Shown here piece by piece: positions 1 to 37,230 of a DNA stretch of 64,000 nucleotides. Below the pieces are notes generated by a model that searched no databases, was not told where the DNA came from, and worked only from the letters and a program-made list of their open reading frames with translations. Source of the DNA: Eucommia ulmoides. Lineage: Eukaryota > Streptophyta > Magnoliopsida > Garryales > Eucommiaceae. Numbering within the stretch: the stretch's first letter is position 1; each line of letters opens with the position of its first letter. The stretch covers positions 11,044,880 through 11,108,879 of the forward strand of contig CM028336.1 in the NCBI GenBank assembly GCA_016647705.1. Direction: 5' to 3'. A program made the position numbers and the translations under genes.

Positions 1-12
1 TTTTTTTTCTTT

Positions 13-694
13 TCGTATTATCTTGATTTTAGTAAAAAAAATAAATTTAAGGGTAGTCATGTAAATTAAATAATTTTCAGTCTTCAAATTTTGTACTTAT
101 CAAATAGATAAAAAAAAAAAATTCAACATTTGATCAACACTTAAAATTTTAATTTTATCAAATAAGCTTATGATATTTTCAGTAATTAAAATTCCAACAC
201 TTAAAATTCAGAATTTAAATTTTTTAGCATTAAACATTAGCAGTTATCAAACATGACTTAAGTGACCTACCTTTTAATTAACTATATCCTTAATATAATT
301 AATTTTAAGCACTTAATTATATTATCAAACATTCCTTAATTATTTATTTAATCATTGATATCTTTAATGATAATTTAATATAGGGATAAAATTATTATAA
401 AAATTATTTAAAAATGAGTGTAGATCTAGCAAATTGGCATTTACGAAGCCCCAAAGTAAGACCATGTTTGATAACTGCTTAAATTTGAATAATGAAAATT
501 TTAAGTGCTGGAATTTTGAATACTAAAAATATTAAAAGTTTGTGTGATTAAATTAAAATTTTAGGCTTTGATTTTTAAGTGTTGAATTCTTTTTATCTAT
601 TTGATAAATTCAAAAATTAAAATCTAGAAATTATTTAATTTATAATACTACCCTTAAATTTAAATTTCTACTAAAATCAAGATAATACGGGAGA
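13..694. repeat. Large AT-rich inverted repeat (foldback or MITE-like)
   Basis: The arms at about 13-262 and 460-694 are imperfect reverse complements. The outer end reads TATTATCTTGATTTTAG on the left and CTAAAATCAAGATAATA on the right. The inner end reads GCAGTTATCAAACATG on the left and CATGTTTGATAACTGC on the right. A spacer of about 200 bp separates the arms. The inner ends resemble terminal repeats of plant MITEs, so this may be two opposed copies of one MITE or a single foldback element. No target duplication was identified, and the left end may lie outside the window. Confidence 0.7.
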
Positions 695-1435
695 AAATTT
701 CAAATGAAAATGGAAATGAAAAAGTGAGTTCTGAAAATAGAAAAACTTGATTTTTTACTAAAATCAAGATTTGCTAAGAGTAAGATCGAAAATTGTGATA
801 ATAAAAAGAAAATAAAAAAGGAGATAGGGTTGTGATGATAAAATGTTCTCCACAACTTAAAAATAGAAAAAAATGATTGAGCCCATTAAGTGGAAAAAAA
901 TAAGTAAAGCCCAATTGACTAGAAATTTTAGGCTCGTTAAAATTTTAAGTATTACTTAATTAAATAATATTAATTAAAGTTATCAATAAACTTAATTAAA
1001 TAAATAAGTTTTTAATTTGTTTATTTTGATTATCAAATATTTCCTAGGTCTAGTTTTGAATATGTTGATATCAACAAATCAACACAGATTTTGGGTCGCA
1101 TCAAGTAACAACACAAAAAAGTAAGAGGTTCCTGTGGTTATATTAAAATAATAGGGGATTAGCGTGGTATTACGCAAAATAACAGGGTGCCATCTGCAAA
1201 AAGCGGCCAAAGTAAAGCGCCTAAATAAAGCTGTTGTTTGCTTTGCTTCAGTCGACACCGGACCTCTGGCTAAGGAGAGAGAGCTGGTTCAACGCTGTGT
1301 GTTGGAGCAGGGATTGCAGTTTCCGGCGGCGGCGGCTGCTCAGCTAAAGTGGTGGAATCTATTACACTTTTATCGAGGATAAAAAAAGGGCAGGGCAAGG
1401 CTAGGAAGATTTGAAGAATCTCTCTTCTTGCCCCA
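695..1435 (+). promoter_or_regulatory. Upstream region and 5' leader of the CIP111 gene
   Basis: This region has no convincing ORF. It is AT-rich up to about 1150 and then becomes more GC-rich, with purine-rich and GGC-repeat stretches, as often seen near a plant transcription start. I see no clear TATA box. The ATG at 1436 was chosen because the residues after it match the known N-terminus of Arabidopsis CIP111. The promoter role is inferred from position only. Confidence 0.35.
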
Positions 1436-26068
<24,633 letters not shown>

Positions 26069-26326
26069 TTTTGGTCTGCGTGGCTGAATTCTGGTACATA
26101 TATCTTTTTTCATATTATTGGCTGTTTGAATTTATTTTTATTTATTTTTTATGGAGATTTTACAATGGGTGCTTCTTTAAAATTCAGTTACGCTTTAGTT
26201 TTCCTATATGACCGAATGGTTCAACTCTGCTTTATTCCACCCATTTTTAGCCTAGCCCAACCTGCCGTTTGCCCTTTTGATGAACAGTTTGTTCAACCTG
26301 AGAATTTCGCTTGGTGTGTCGGGATG
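26069..26326 (+). other. 3' flank / probable 3' UTR of CIP111
   Basis: Only 258 bp separate the CIP111 stop from the copia LTR. The region is T-rich, with no AATAAA. The first AATAAA downstream (26467-26472) lies inside the copia 5' LTR, so transcripts may use an LTR site. That is inference. Confidence 0.5.
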
Positions 26327-28562
26327 TATTAGAGTTATTATATTTATTTAGTATTAAGGGTATAATAGATTTTTGTGTTTTTGTTTTCTAGGTCTTTCTA
26401 ATACAGGTTTATGTAAGTTATTTTTCCTAGATATTTTCTTATATTTTGTATTCATTATTCAAAATAATAAACCCAAACCTCCTTTTCTCTTTTCTCCTTA
26501 AATTCTATGTTACTCCTAATTCTTAACATGGTATTAAGAGCCTAATTTTGGAAGGAAGTTTGTTGTCCGTACAGTCCCCGAGTTCATATAGTTTTGCTTT
26601 CCGTACATTTTGCCTTCCATACAGTTTTGGCTTCCATACTACTTTGATTTGATTTTTTTTTGGCAGCTAATCATATATCATCTTCTGGTATTTGATTTGT
26701 TTCTCCTTCGTATTCAATTTGCAATTTTCTTTTGTTAGTATTCATGATGGCTTCTGAAAGGGATGATTCGTTTTAGTCTATTACTATGAGATTGAATGAG
26801 ATTTTTTTTTTAATTTTTTTTTCATATTGGAGTCATGTGATGAAAATTTTTCTCGAAGGCAAAAAGATATGAGGTTATATTAGTGGTATGTTGGTTAAAC
26901 CCGATGATCAAAAAGTTGAAAATTATGTAGTTTCGTTAGATGCTTGGGAGGCAAACAATTCGGAAATTATCATTTGGGCCAACAACTCTATTGGTCATTC
27001 GATTGGTATGCAATTGGCGAATTATGAATTTGTCAAAAAGGTTTGAATATCAATCAAGGCTGTATACGCAGTTTAACTTTGCAAAACAGTATCAATTAGA
27101 ATTTGATCTTTGAGCACTGAAACAGAACGATATGAGTATTCATAAATTCTACTTCTCTATGACAGATCTTTGGGATCAATTGACCCTCACGGAATCCGCA
27201 TAATTACACTCGATATTGTTGGCTTTATCTTATGAAATATCGTTTTGAATTCTTTGGTATTTTCCAAACGTTTCGAATTCTTGTTAAAACCTAATATTCT
27301 ACTGTTATCAAGCTATTTAGTTGTGATTTGGGTGGGTACTACACTTCTAATACTTTCACTGACTTGCTTGGTTTAGATGGAACAATTCACCAAACCCGTG
27401 AACTAATACTCCTGAGCAAAATGGTGTTGCTGAAAGGAAACATAGGCACATTGTTGAAATTGCTCATTCTCTCTTATTGTCTGTCTCTGTTTCTAATGTA
27501 TTTTGGGGAGAATCAGTTGTTGTTGCCGTGAACTTAGTTAATAAGATCCCATTCTCTCATTCTTCAGGTCTGTCTCCCTTTGAAAAGTTGTATGGTTATA
27601 CTCCTAATTATTCTTCCTTGAGAGTATTGGGGTGTACTTGTTTTATTCTTCGATCGAGTGTAGAGCTTAGTAAGTTATCTTCTTGTTCTGTTATTTGTGT
27701 CTTTCTAGGTTATGGTGAGGGACGAAAGGGATATCGTTGTTTTGATCCAGTTGCACAAAAACTATATGTGTCCCGTCATGTTGTATGTCTTGAGCATCTA
27801 CATTTTTTCTCTATTCCTGCTAGTACACACCATTTGACCAAATATGGCCTCATTTCCATCAATCATTTATTTGATTATACAAATAGTTTATCTCCTCAAA
27901 GCCTATGCACTATAGATATTGACCCACCTCCTGCTTCTCAACCTCATGTTCTTATTGCACCTCTTTTTCTACATTATTCTCAAAGAATTCGCACTGTTAG
28001 TTCTGCAGGTACTGATGCTTTTAATGTTCCTTTCCCTCCAACAACTGGCTAAGCACCTTATAAGAGAGTGGATCCTCCTCCTCGTTATCCTTAGCGCATT
28101 CGTAAGTCTACTCAAATACCATATTTTGTTTTCTTTTGTTACTCAAATGCTTTTGCTTTATTTTTAGCCTTTATTCACTGTCTCTTTAAGCCTTTATCCT
28201 ATTAAGAGGGAGCGCTTGATCCTCTTTGGCAATAGACTATGGCCGAGAAACTCTTTGCTTTGCATGAGACGGATATTTGGGATTTGGTATCTTTATCTCT
28301 TGGTAAAAGTACAATTTGTTCTTGTTGGGTCTATAAAAATTGAAACTAAGTTTGATGGTTTAGTTGAGTGTTACAAAGCTCGATTGGTTGCTAAGGAATT
28401 TTTTCAGCAGTATGATATGTATTTTGAGGAGACTTTTGCTCCCGTTACAAAAATAACAGTTGTTCATAATCTTATTGCCGTTGCATTTGTTAGTCAATGG
28501 CATATTTCTCATATGAATGTTATAAATATTTTCTTGAATGACGTTCTTCAAGAAGTAGTTTA

Positions 28563-31500
28563 TATTGGAGTTACTATTATTATTTAATATTAAGGGTAGA
28601 ATAGATTTTTCTTCGCTTTCTAGGTTTTTCTATTGTGAGCCTATATAAGTTCTCTTTTCTAGGTATTGTCTCGTACTTCGTATTCATTACTCACATAATA
28701 AACCCTAACCTCTTTTTTCTCTTTTATCTCTACTTTCTATGTTCATTCATTGATTGTCACATGATATCAGAGCTTGGAACGTTTGAAAAAAATACCAAAG
28801 AATTCAAAACAACATTTCATAAGATAAACCCAACAATATCAAATGTAATCATCAATGAAGGAAACATAATATCTAGACCCTCATTTTGTAGCAATCGGGG
28901 AAGGTACTTACATATCAGAGTGAATCAGATCAAATAATGTAAAAGAAGAAGAAATACTTCCATTAAAAGGTAAAACAAAGAATTTTGCCAGTTTACAACT
29001 ACTACAATTTGAAATATCACAAGTTGACGAATTTCCTAATGCTCCTGTAGATACTAAGTATTTTATTCGCGATGCTCAAACATGACCAACGCGAGAATGC
29101 CATAAATAAAAACTAGAAGAAGAAGAAGAAGTCAAATGAAAATATGACAAATCAACACTGAAAGCTGCAACACCTGGTACTCTCATCTTGTCTGATATAA
29201 ATAGTCCCCCCTGCCTATGGCCTGTCCCAATCAGCTTCTGGGATTGTGGATCCTGTACATGACAAAATGTAGCAAGAAAAAAAAAGACTGAGTAACCAGA
29301 ATCACATAATTGGCCAACAGAAATAAGATTCAATGCAAGATTTGAATACGATAAACACTTGAAAGAGATAATCAAGGTGTGACAATAGAACCAATGCTTG
29401 CTAACGACATTGGAGTATCAACAACAGTCATAATAGATACAGATGATGTAGTATTTAAAGAAGCAAATGATGACAAGTTAGGAGACATATGATGAGGGCT
29501 CCAGAATCTAGGGCCCATATAGAGGAAGATATACCTGAATAATTAGGGGGGCAACAAACCTACTGAAGAGGCAGCGGATATAGCATGTGGCAAGAAACTT
29601 CTGAAATTGCTCAGTAAGGGCAACAATTTTGGGATTAGAAGATGTTGGGTCTGTAAAGCCAAACAAATTTGATGAGGGTACAATTGTCCAATGTTAGGTT
29701 GCAGAGGCCTGTAAGGTCTTTTGTGTGATTGATTTTCAAATTTTCACGGGGGCGGTGGTTGTTATTGTTGTTGCTATATTCTACTCAATTTAGTACATGG
29801 AGCCTTGCAATGACCCTGCTGCTATTGCTTTTTTTGATGATTAGAAGGTGGTTTAGAAGGAACTGCTAGAACCGATCGACTAAGTATTTGGAGAACCTTT
29901 TTTTTTGATTGAGACGTGAAGCGTATCTTCTTGGCCAATAACTTACCAACCACTAAGTCAACAGAAAGAAGTTGACTACGGTGCATAATTGCCCCACGAA
30001 GTTTCCTCAAAATTATCACGTAACGTCATAAAAAATTGGATCAAACGTTGTTCTTCTTTACGAGCAATGTACATAGTACACACTTGTAATTTTGCAGATT
30101 CCGTGAGGGTCAATTGATTTCAAAGATCTGTCATAGTGGAGTAGAATTCCTGAATATTCATGTCATTATGTTTCAGTGCTCGAATATCAGATTCTAATTG
30201 GTATTGTTTTGCAAAATTGGGCTGCATGTACAGCTTTGATGGATGTTCCTAGACCTTTTTGGCATGCTCATACTTCGCCAATTGCATATAATTAAATGAT
30301 CAACAAAATTGTTAATTCAGGTGATAATTTTCGAGTTGTTTGTCTCCCAAGTGTCTAACAAAGCTATATAATCTTCAAGACTTCCAACCTTTTGATATTT
30401 GGGTTTAATCAATGTATCACTAATATAATCCACAAAATTTTCATCACATAACTCTGATGCAAATTTTTTTTTTCCATTCAATCTCACACTAATAGACTGA
30501 AGCAAATCATCTCTTTGAGAAACCATTACGAATACGAGGAGACCTTTGCTCTGATTGTAAAAATAACAATTGTTCGTAATCTTATTGCAGTTGCATATGT
30601 TTGTCAATGCCATATTTCTCAGATGGATGTTAAAATGCCTTCTCGAATGGCGATCTTCAGGATGAAGTTTACATGATTTTTCCTCCTGGTGTTGCTCATA
30701 ATTCTAGAAAAGTTTGTAAGTTCAAGAGAGCTCTATATGTGCTTAAACAGTCACATCGAATCTGGTTTGAGAAGTTCTCTACTGTGATTACTTCTCTTGG
30801 TTTTCGCCCAAGTAATCATGATGCCGCTTGTTTATAAAGTGTACCATTGCAGACTGCATTCTACTATCTTTATATGTGAATGACATGATTATTACTGGTG
30901 ATGATGCTAATGATATTGCAGTCTCGAAGCCAGAATTATCTTGTCATCCTCCATGCAAATTGCATACTTGTTTACCAATTCGTGTTTGATTTTGCGTTTT
31001 TTGTTTTTTGGTTGGTGAACTCTTGATACTCTTTGTAGCCACATCGTGAGTTTGAAGGAGGATATTAGAGTTATTATTATTATTATTTAGTATTAAGTGT
31101 AGAATGAATTTTTTCTATTGTAAGCCTATATGTGTTCTCTTTTCTTGGTATTCTCTTGTACTTTCTATTCATTATTTGTATATAATAAACTTTAGCCTGG
31201 TTTTTCTCTTTTCTTTTTACACTTTATGTTTATTTGTAGAAAATTTTAATGGGACCTAACTCACTCTCAAAAGACGCCTTATAAGAGGAGGATTGCCCTT
31301 GGCTTTATATATAGCTCAGGATCAGATAACACAAGCGATGTGGGATTTAACAAGTCTCCTCACGCGCAGGGTGGACTTTGACAAGCCACTGCGAACGGAT
31401 ATCAGGAGGCCCAACATCAATGTGGGATTCAACACGCCCTCTCACGCGCAGGGTGGACTTTGACAAACCACTGAGAACGGATATCGGGGGGCCAATCATT

Positions 31501-31690
31501 GATATGGGATTTAAAACGCCCAACATAAAACAAAAGTCTGGCTCTGATATCATGTAGAAATTTTTAATGGGACCTAATTCACTCTCAAAAGACGCCTTAT
31601 AAGAGGAGGATTGCCCTTGGCTTTATATATAGCTCAAGGATCAGGTAACACAAGCGATGTGGGATTCAACATTATTCATTGATCTTCACA
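28563..31690 (+). mobile_element. Ty1/copia element B, nested in element A
   Basis: The LTR at 28563-28761 starts TATTGGAG and ends TTGTCACA. The second LTR starts at 31063 and ends at 31690, itself split by a TRIM. A perfect 5-bp target duplication GTTTA flanks the element (28558-28562 and 31691-31695). The PBS TGATATCAGAGC is at 28762, and a purine-rich tract is just before 31063. The LTRs resemble those of element A, so both belong to one family. Gag and protease-side pieces (MVSQRDDLLQ, LISVGQLCDSGY) lie on the minus strand at about 28775-30530, while reverse-transcriptase pieces lie on the + strand at about 30530-30960. The element is rearranged and broken. Confidence 0.88.
31235..31671 (-). 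mobile_element. TRIM, copy 3, nested in the LTR of copia B
   Basis: Direct repeats lie at 31235-31352 and 31553-31671, reading TGTTGAATCCCACATCGC on the minus strand and ending TTTCTACA. A perfect target duplication TTATT is at 31230-31234 and 31672-31676. The PBS (TGATATCAGAGCC, minus strand) sits just inside the repeat at 31553. The two repeats differ at only about five positions plus one indel by eye. The LTRs match the TRIM at 10503-10941, in opposite orientation. It looks structurally whole; TRIMs are non-coding by nature. Confidence 0.92.
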
Positions 31691-31880
31691 GTTTACATGA
31701 CTCCCCCTGTAGGTGTTGCCCATAATCGTGAAGAAGTTTAGAGACTCAAGAAAGCTCTATATGTCTTTAAATAAGCACCTCGAGCTTGGTTTGAGAAGTT
31801 CTCTATGTTGATTACTTCTATTGTTTTTTCTCCAAGTAATCATGATTTCGTTCTCTTTATAAAGTGTACTATTGTAGGCT

Positions 31881-34800
31881 TGACGCACCCCGGATTTTGT
31901 TTGAAAAGCAAGAGGAAGTAGAGATCGGGAAAAAGAGGAAAACAAGTTTTCATTGTTCCCTCTCTAAGTTCTCTAAATCCGTTCATTTTTAAAAAATAGT
32001 TTTCAAGGACTTTTCTAGGCGTCGGTTTTGAAAATTTCTTTGCGCTGGAATTTTATGTTTGAAAAGGAGTCGTCACCTAGCATGGGTTAACTGTTGTGTT
32101 AGGTCATTGGGATTCCAGAAATTCAATTTTTGTTTTGAAATGACCCGTGTTTTTACTCGTAAAGGTCTTGTGTCAGAGATTTCTTTTAGTTTAAGGGTCA
32201 ATTATGTTCGGAGAAGGTTTTATGCATTACAAGACACTCATTCGACGACAATACCCCAGTCTAAATGAATATTCACCTTTAAATAAGATCCAAGTAATTT
32301 TCATCGGTTTGCTTGACAAAAAAATCCCATTTTTTTTTAGTTTTTTGTCTTTTTTATGGAATTTTTATATGATGTAATGAAAAGTAAGTAAATAGTACAA
32401 CTAAACTAGTGGCGGCAACCCAATAACAGTATATAAGAAACATAAATATTTTTGTATTTTTCTAACTACCGAACCTTATAAAGATTGCCTATATATCCCT
32501 ATTTTCACAGGGAATCAGGTCGACATGTAGTTCCAACATGCAAAATATATAACAAGAAAATGTTTTTGTATTTTTTAATGACCGAACCTTATAAAAATTG
32601 TCTACATATCCTAGTAACCAAGGGGAATCAGGTCGACATGTAGTTGCAACATGCAAGATACACGATTAATTTATTTAGATAGGTGACCGAACCCGTACGT
32701 TAGTTGCCTACGTATCTCAGATTAATAAGAATCAAGTCATCACGTAGTTCGTTTATGCAAAATGAACTGGTTTTATTTGATTTTATTTATTAGACAAGAC
32801 ATGAACTATACGATGGTTTATGAATAACATCCTTGATTTTGTCAAGAATACCGCAATCGAACTCTTTTGTTTTGGTAAGATTAGTGTTAGTATGTGAGCT
32901 GTTAGTTGAAAAAGAAAAAAAATACCATATATATATGTCAGTCTTACTCGTAACTAAGAAAAACGGGAACGTTCTTGAAGAAGGTGCACACATATCCCCA
33001 AAGGAATAGAGGTTCTCCCTTTATCTTAAATTTTTAGTCACAAGGGTCTCGACGGTGTGTATATATATATAAGGTGCCAGTCTACTAGCCTGAAGACTTA
33101 GTGCCAGGCTGTGATCTTGACGTTTAGCAGGAAAGTAAAGTCAGTTATTAATGGTTATTGTTAGATTAACAGTTATGAGAGTTCGATTTTATGTGTTTAG
33201 GAGAGAATCATAGATACTATTCATAACTCATGGTGTGATAGATGTTTTGTCGGGATCCTCACATGTTCTTAACATGTTCTCAGATGATTTTGGTTCTCAC
33301 ATGTTCTCGGATGTTCTTAATGTTCTTGACATGACTTTTGATGATTTTGACATGGTTTGATGATTGTGACATGTTTTTACCCCTTTTTTTAAGTTAATTA
33401 CTTGATAGATATTGATATGTACATGGAATATGTGTATCAAAACTCTATGAACAAGCTATGTACAAGCATAATACACATATTTAAGACAAGATCGAAGGAT
33501 TTTTGAGAAACATACCTAACTTAGGGGAAATTGTCTTCCCTAGGTGATTACCTTCCTCATTCTTTGAATCTTCTTCGTTATCCTGGATCGTTTGCTGCCA
33601 AACTCTTGAGATCTTTCTCTAAGATCCTCAAGAGCTCCTCTGAGGTGGAATTTCAGAAGAATTTCAAGGTGTTTTTAGAAGGAATTGGTTGGAAACCCTA
33701 GAACCCGAGAGCGCTGCCCAAGTTTAGAAAGAGAAAGTCTAGGTTCTAACTCTTGAAATTCTAAAAAATAAGCCTTGTATTTATAGGTTGGGCACCTTAT
33801 GCATTGACCAATGTGCAGGGTAACCCAACCTGCTCTTTAGGGGCTATTTGGCTTAGGAGTGATCTGTTCTTGTCTTGATCTTGATTTGGTTTGAACGGAT
33901 TTGCTAGATGCTGCAAGATCTTCAAAAGATTTGGTAATGATTACCAAATTATTTAAAGATTTGGTGCAATCATTTATCTTTGATATGATTGGTTGCACAT
34001 GGGATCACTAATGGCTTGATGTGACACTTCCGGTTTGTTTTGGAGGCTAAATATTGGTTAGTTTCACTATTTCGGTTTAGTTGCCTTTAATGCATCTAAG
34101 GTGCTTTGAATCTAGTCTTAATGTGTCATTTGGCATTTAATGCTTGATTAAGACACTAGATGTGATGGGGCTTGAATCGGTTGGATTTGGATCGAATTGA
34201 CTCAGTTTGCCTTGTAACTGGTAGTTACATTTCAAGTGTTCTAGTTGCCCTAAGATGTTTTGCTCAAAATGTCTAGATTCTTTGGATGTAGTTCATCCAT
34301 GTCATCCCAAGCATTAAATACTTGATGGGACTTTATTTAGGTGGCGAACCGACTCAATTTAGTTTCGATAATGGTTAGTTACTTCTCAAGTAACTTGGTT
34401 CTTTCCTTAGATATTTTGTAGGCAATTTCTAGGAAGTTTCCTTTAGGCTTTTGATGCTCATTTTGATGAGTCATTATTGCTTGGTTAGGCCCTCGGCTAG
34501 ATGGACTTTGATTGTTAATCAAATGACTTCGGTTTGGTTGATTTCGAACTGAGTCTTAATCCTTAGTTACTTTAGTAACTTGGATTTGTCACGGCCATTT
34601 TATGACTTGATCAAGGTCTTTTGCATTGTTTCTTGAAGGTATTTGATGTAACATGCACAAATGAAACATTATTTTTGTTGTTAAACAGACGACACCAGTG
34701 ATAGTAAATGTTTCAAGGTCAAAGTAGGTAACAAAGATAATTGGTGAAATATCTTATACTTGAAGGGTAGTAACTAATTTTTATTCATATTAAAGGCGAT

Positions 34801-35033
34801 TTGATAAAAATCAACCTTTAATAATGTCATTTTAGATCCCCTTTAATTTTCGGATTTTTAAGGTTGACTCGAAACTTTGACTTAACAGAATTCAGTCCAA
34901 TTTAACAGTTTTATGTTTTCTTATGTTTTTTGTTGTTTTTCTGGGTTATCCAGTGTGATCTCAATTTAAAGTTTATTTGAACTTGTATTCTTGATTCAAC
35001 TCTGACTGGACGGGACAAAATGCGGTGTCTATA
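31881..35033 (+). mobile_element. Solo long LTR (3.15 kb) nested in copia A
   Basis: The unit begins TGACGCACCCCGG and ends GGTGTCTATA. It is flanked by AGGCT (31876-31880) and AGGCC (35034-35038). The copia A reverse-transcriptase reading resumes directly after it, showing a clean insertion site. No gag-pol is present, so it is a solo LTR left by recombination or a non-coding (LARD-like) unit. The start and end style recalls long LTRs of Tat/Ogre-type Ty3 elements, but no coding part supports this. Related copies begin at 43913 and 48867. Confidence 0.75.
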
Positions 35034-36182
35034 AGGCCGTATTCTATTTTTTTTTATATGTTGAGGACATGATTATAACTGGTGATGATGCTGATGAGAT
35101 TGTAGTATTGAAGTTAGAATTATCTCGTCAGTTAGAAATGAAGAACTTGGGAGCTTTACGCTATTTTTGTGCATTGAAGTAGTATCCTCTTCAAAAGACT
35201 ATCTTCTCTCTCAGTCTAAGTATGCCGCTGACATTCTTGAGCGTTCTCGTTGATAGTAGGACAATTGATACTTTTGTAGAGGTGAATGTTCACTATTTAT
35301 CTTTTGATGGTGCTCCTTTGCCAGCTCCTACTTTATACTGTACTATTGTTGGTAGTTTGGTACCTTACTATTACTCGTCCAGACATTGCCCATGTTATTC
35401 ACATCGTTAATCAGTTTGTCACTTCTATTATGGTTCATTGGATTGCTATTTTTCGTATCCTTTGGTATCTTCGGGTCACCTTTCAGGGTCTTTTATTTCT
35501 ATCGACCTCGTCTTTGGAGTTACGTGCATACTATTAATGCTAATTAGGCCAATAATCCCACAGATTACAAGTCTGTCATTGGTTTCTGTGTAGAGTTTCT
35601 TATTTCATGGAAGCTGAGTATCGTGCGATGACATCCACTACGATAGAGACAGTTTGGTTACGTTGGTTACTTGCAGATATGGGTGTTTCTCTTCCTCATC
35701 CTACTCCTAGATTGCTCACAACTCGGGTTTTCATTAATAGACTAAGCACATCGAGATTGATTGTTATCTCACTTGGCTTCATCTTCAGTATGACACTATT
35801 ATTTTAGCTTTCGTTTCATCTTCCATGTAGATTGTTGGCTTGTTTACCAATCACATTCTATTTCGCGCTTTCGTTTTTGCTTAGCAAGCTCTCGATGCGT
35901 CTTGCGGGCACATTGTGAGTTTGAGATGGGATATTAGAGTTATTATATTTATTTAGTGCTAAGGGTGGAATAGACTTTTCTTTATTTTATAGGTCTTTCT
36001 ATGGTAAATCTATATAAACTATATTTCTTAGGTATTTTCTTGTACTCTTTATTCATTATTCAAAATAATATATTCTACTCTTTTTTTTTTTTGTTTCTCA
36101 GATTCTATGTTATTCATAATTCTTAACAGGAGGAATGTACATATGAATTGGATGATTGACCCTTTTTTGCCATTATTTTCAG

Positions 36183-36300
36183 TAAAGGTATAAAAGGGTA
36201 GCCCGGTGTTATAAAGCTCTCGCTATGTGTGGGGTCCATAGAAGGGTCGATCCACTTGGGTATATTGTACGCACATTTTCCATCAAGGTATACGCATCTA
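36183..36300 (+). mobile_element. Au-like SINE fragment
   Basis: GGGTAGCCCGGTGT, then AAGCTCTCGCTATGTGTGGG, GTCCATAGAAGGG and TATTGTACGCA follow one another as in the Au SINE family of flowering plants. The copy is diverged and the tail is unclear. It lies just after the 3' LTR of copia A. Confidence 0.65.
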
Positions 36301-36740
36301 ATTTTAAGAGTATTCAATCAAAAGCTAGAGTCTATTGAGGTCTTGGGTTGTGCCAAGTGACGCATGCTTTCTTTTGACGAGGGTCATTTTTATTTGTTTT
36401 AGACTTTTGGTGTTATTTTATTTTTATAGTATTTTAACATTTTTATTACCCAATTTATAATTATTTAAAATATACGTTCCTTTCTAATATCAAGTGTGTG
36501 TCTTTTTTGCTAGTCTGAACTGTTCTTTTGGATTAGTCGTCTGTTTCAAAATGATTTTGTCCTTAACTGTTTGCGAACTTTGTCAGAATCGTGGTGCAAA
36601 TCTGAGGCCACTGGACCTCCTATGTCTAATAACTCTCTCTTTTAAGGCATCAATCTATGTAGTCGTATTGATGGCAAGCAAATACACTAATTTAGTCAAG
36701 CTGCCCATTATAACACATGTATAGCATGATTGGAATCTTA
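36301..36740. other. Intergenic stretch, no feature recognised
   Basis: AT-rich sequence with only short chance ORFs. Confidence 0.6.
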
Positions 36741-36921
36741 GGTGGCGTTTGGTTAGTGTTTCTGTTTTTCGATTTTTGCTTTTAATAATCTGAGATAAGA
36801 TGAGATGAGAATTCTATTTCTGTTCTGCAGTATTCTGAAAATAGAAACAAGTTTGATAACGACCGTTGTTCTGAAATTATTTCTTTTAATTTATGAGAAT
36901 AAAGACAAGAAACACATTTGG

Positions 36922-36983
<62 letters not shown>

Positions 36984-37230
36984 AATGTATGGTGGCTGGC
37001 AAGATGGTGGTGACCAGCGGATTGGAAGCGGGAATAGTTTTGTGAAAGTGAATAGAAATCTACATTTTTTTATTTCTCAGATTCTTAAGAAATTTAGAAA
37101 TAAGGCCTAAATTACTCCCAAAATTTTAGGAACATAAACGTGTTTGCTAAACGCGTTTCTGTACATTAATCCCAAAATTTTGGGAACGGGAACAGGATTT
37201 AGGGAACAGAAACGGTAACCAAACAGGGCC
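36741..37230. mobile_element. PIF/Harbinger-like MITE (Tourist type)
   Basis: The left end GGTGGCGTTTGGTTAGTG and the reverse complement of the right end GGCCCTGTTTGGTTACCG form a terminal inverted repeat of about 24 bp that continues into TTTCTG. A perfect TTA target duplication is at 36738-36740 and 37231-37233. It contains a long AT microsatellite (36929-36980). It is related to the MITE at 3253-3869. Confidence 0.85.
36929..36980. repeat. AT dinucleotide microsatellite
   Basis: About 26 uninterrupted AT repeats inside the MITE. A perfect run this long is expected to vary in length. Confidence 0.95.

Larger units (their letters stand above)
26327..36128 (+). mobile_element. Ty1/copia element A (outer), containing nested insertions
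   Basis: The LTRs at 26327-26528 and 35932-36128 both start TATTAGAGTTATTATATTT and end ATTCTTAACA. The flanks GGATG and GGAGG are a 5-bp target duplication with one mismatch. The PBS TGGTATTAAGAGCC is at 26529-26542. Parts seen on the + strand: gag start near 26750, integrase (about 27320-28020, with LSPFEKLYG and LRVLGC), reverse transcriptase split by the insertions, and RNase H (about 35590-35760). Nested inside are copia B (28563-31690) and a solo LTR (31881-35033). Element A is clearly broken, with many breaks beyond the insertions, and is the oldest layer of this stack. Confidence 0.9.
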
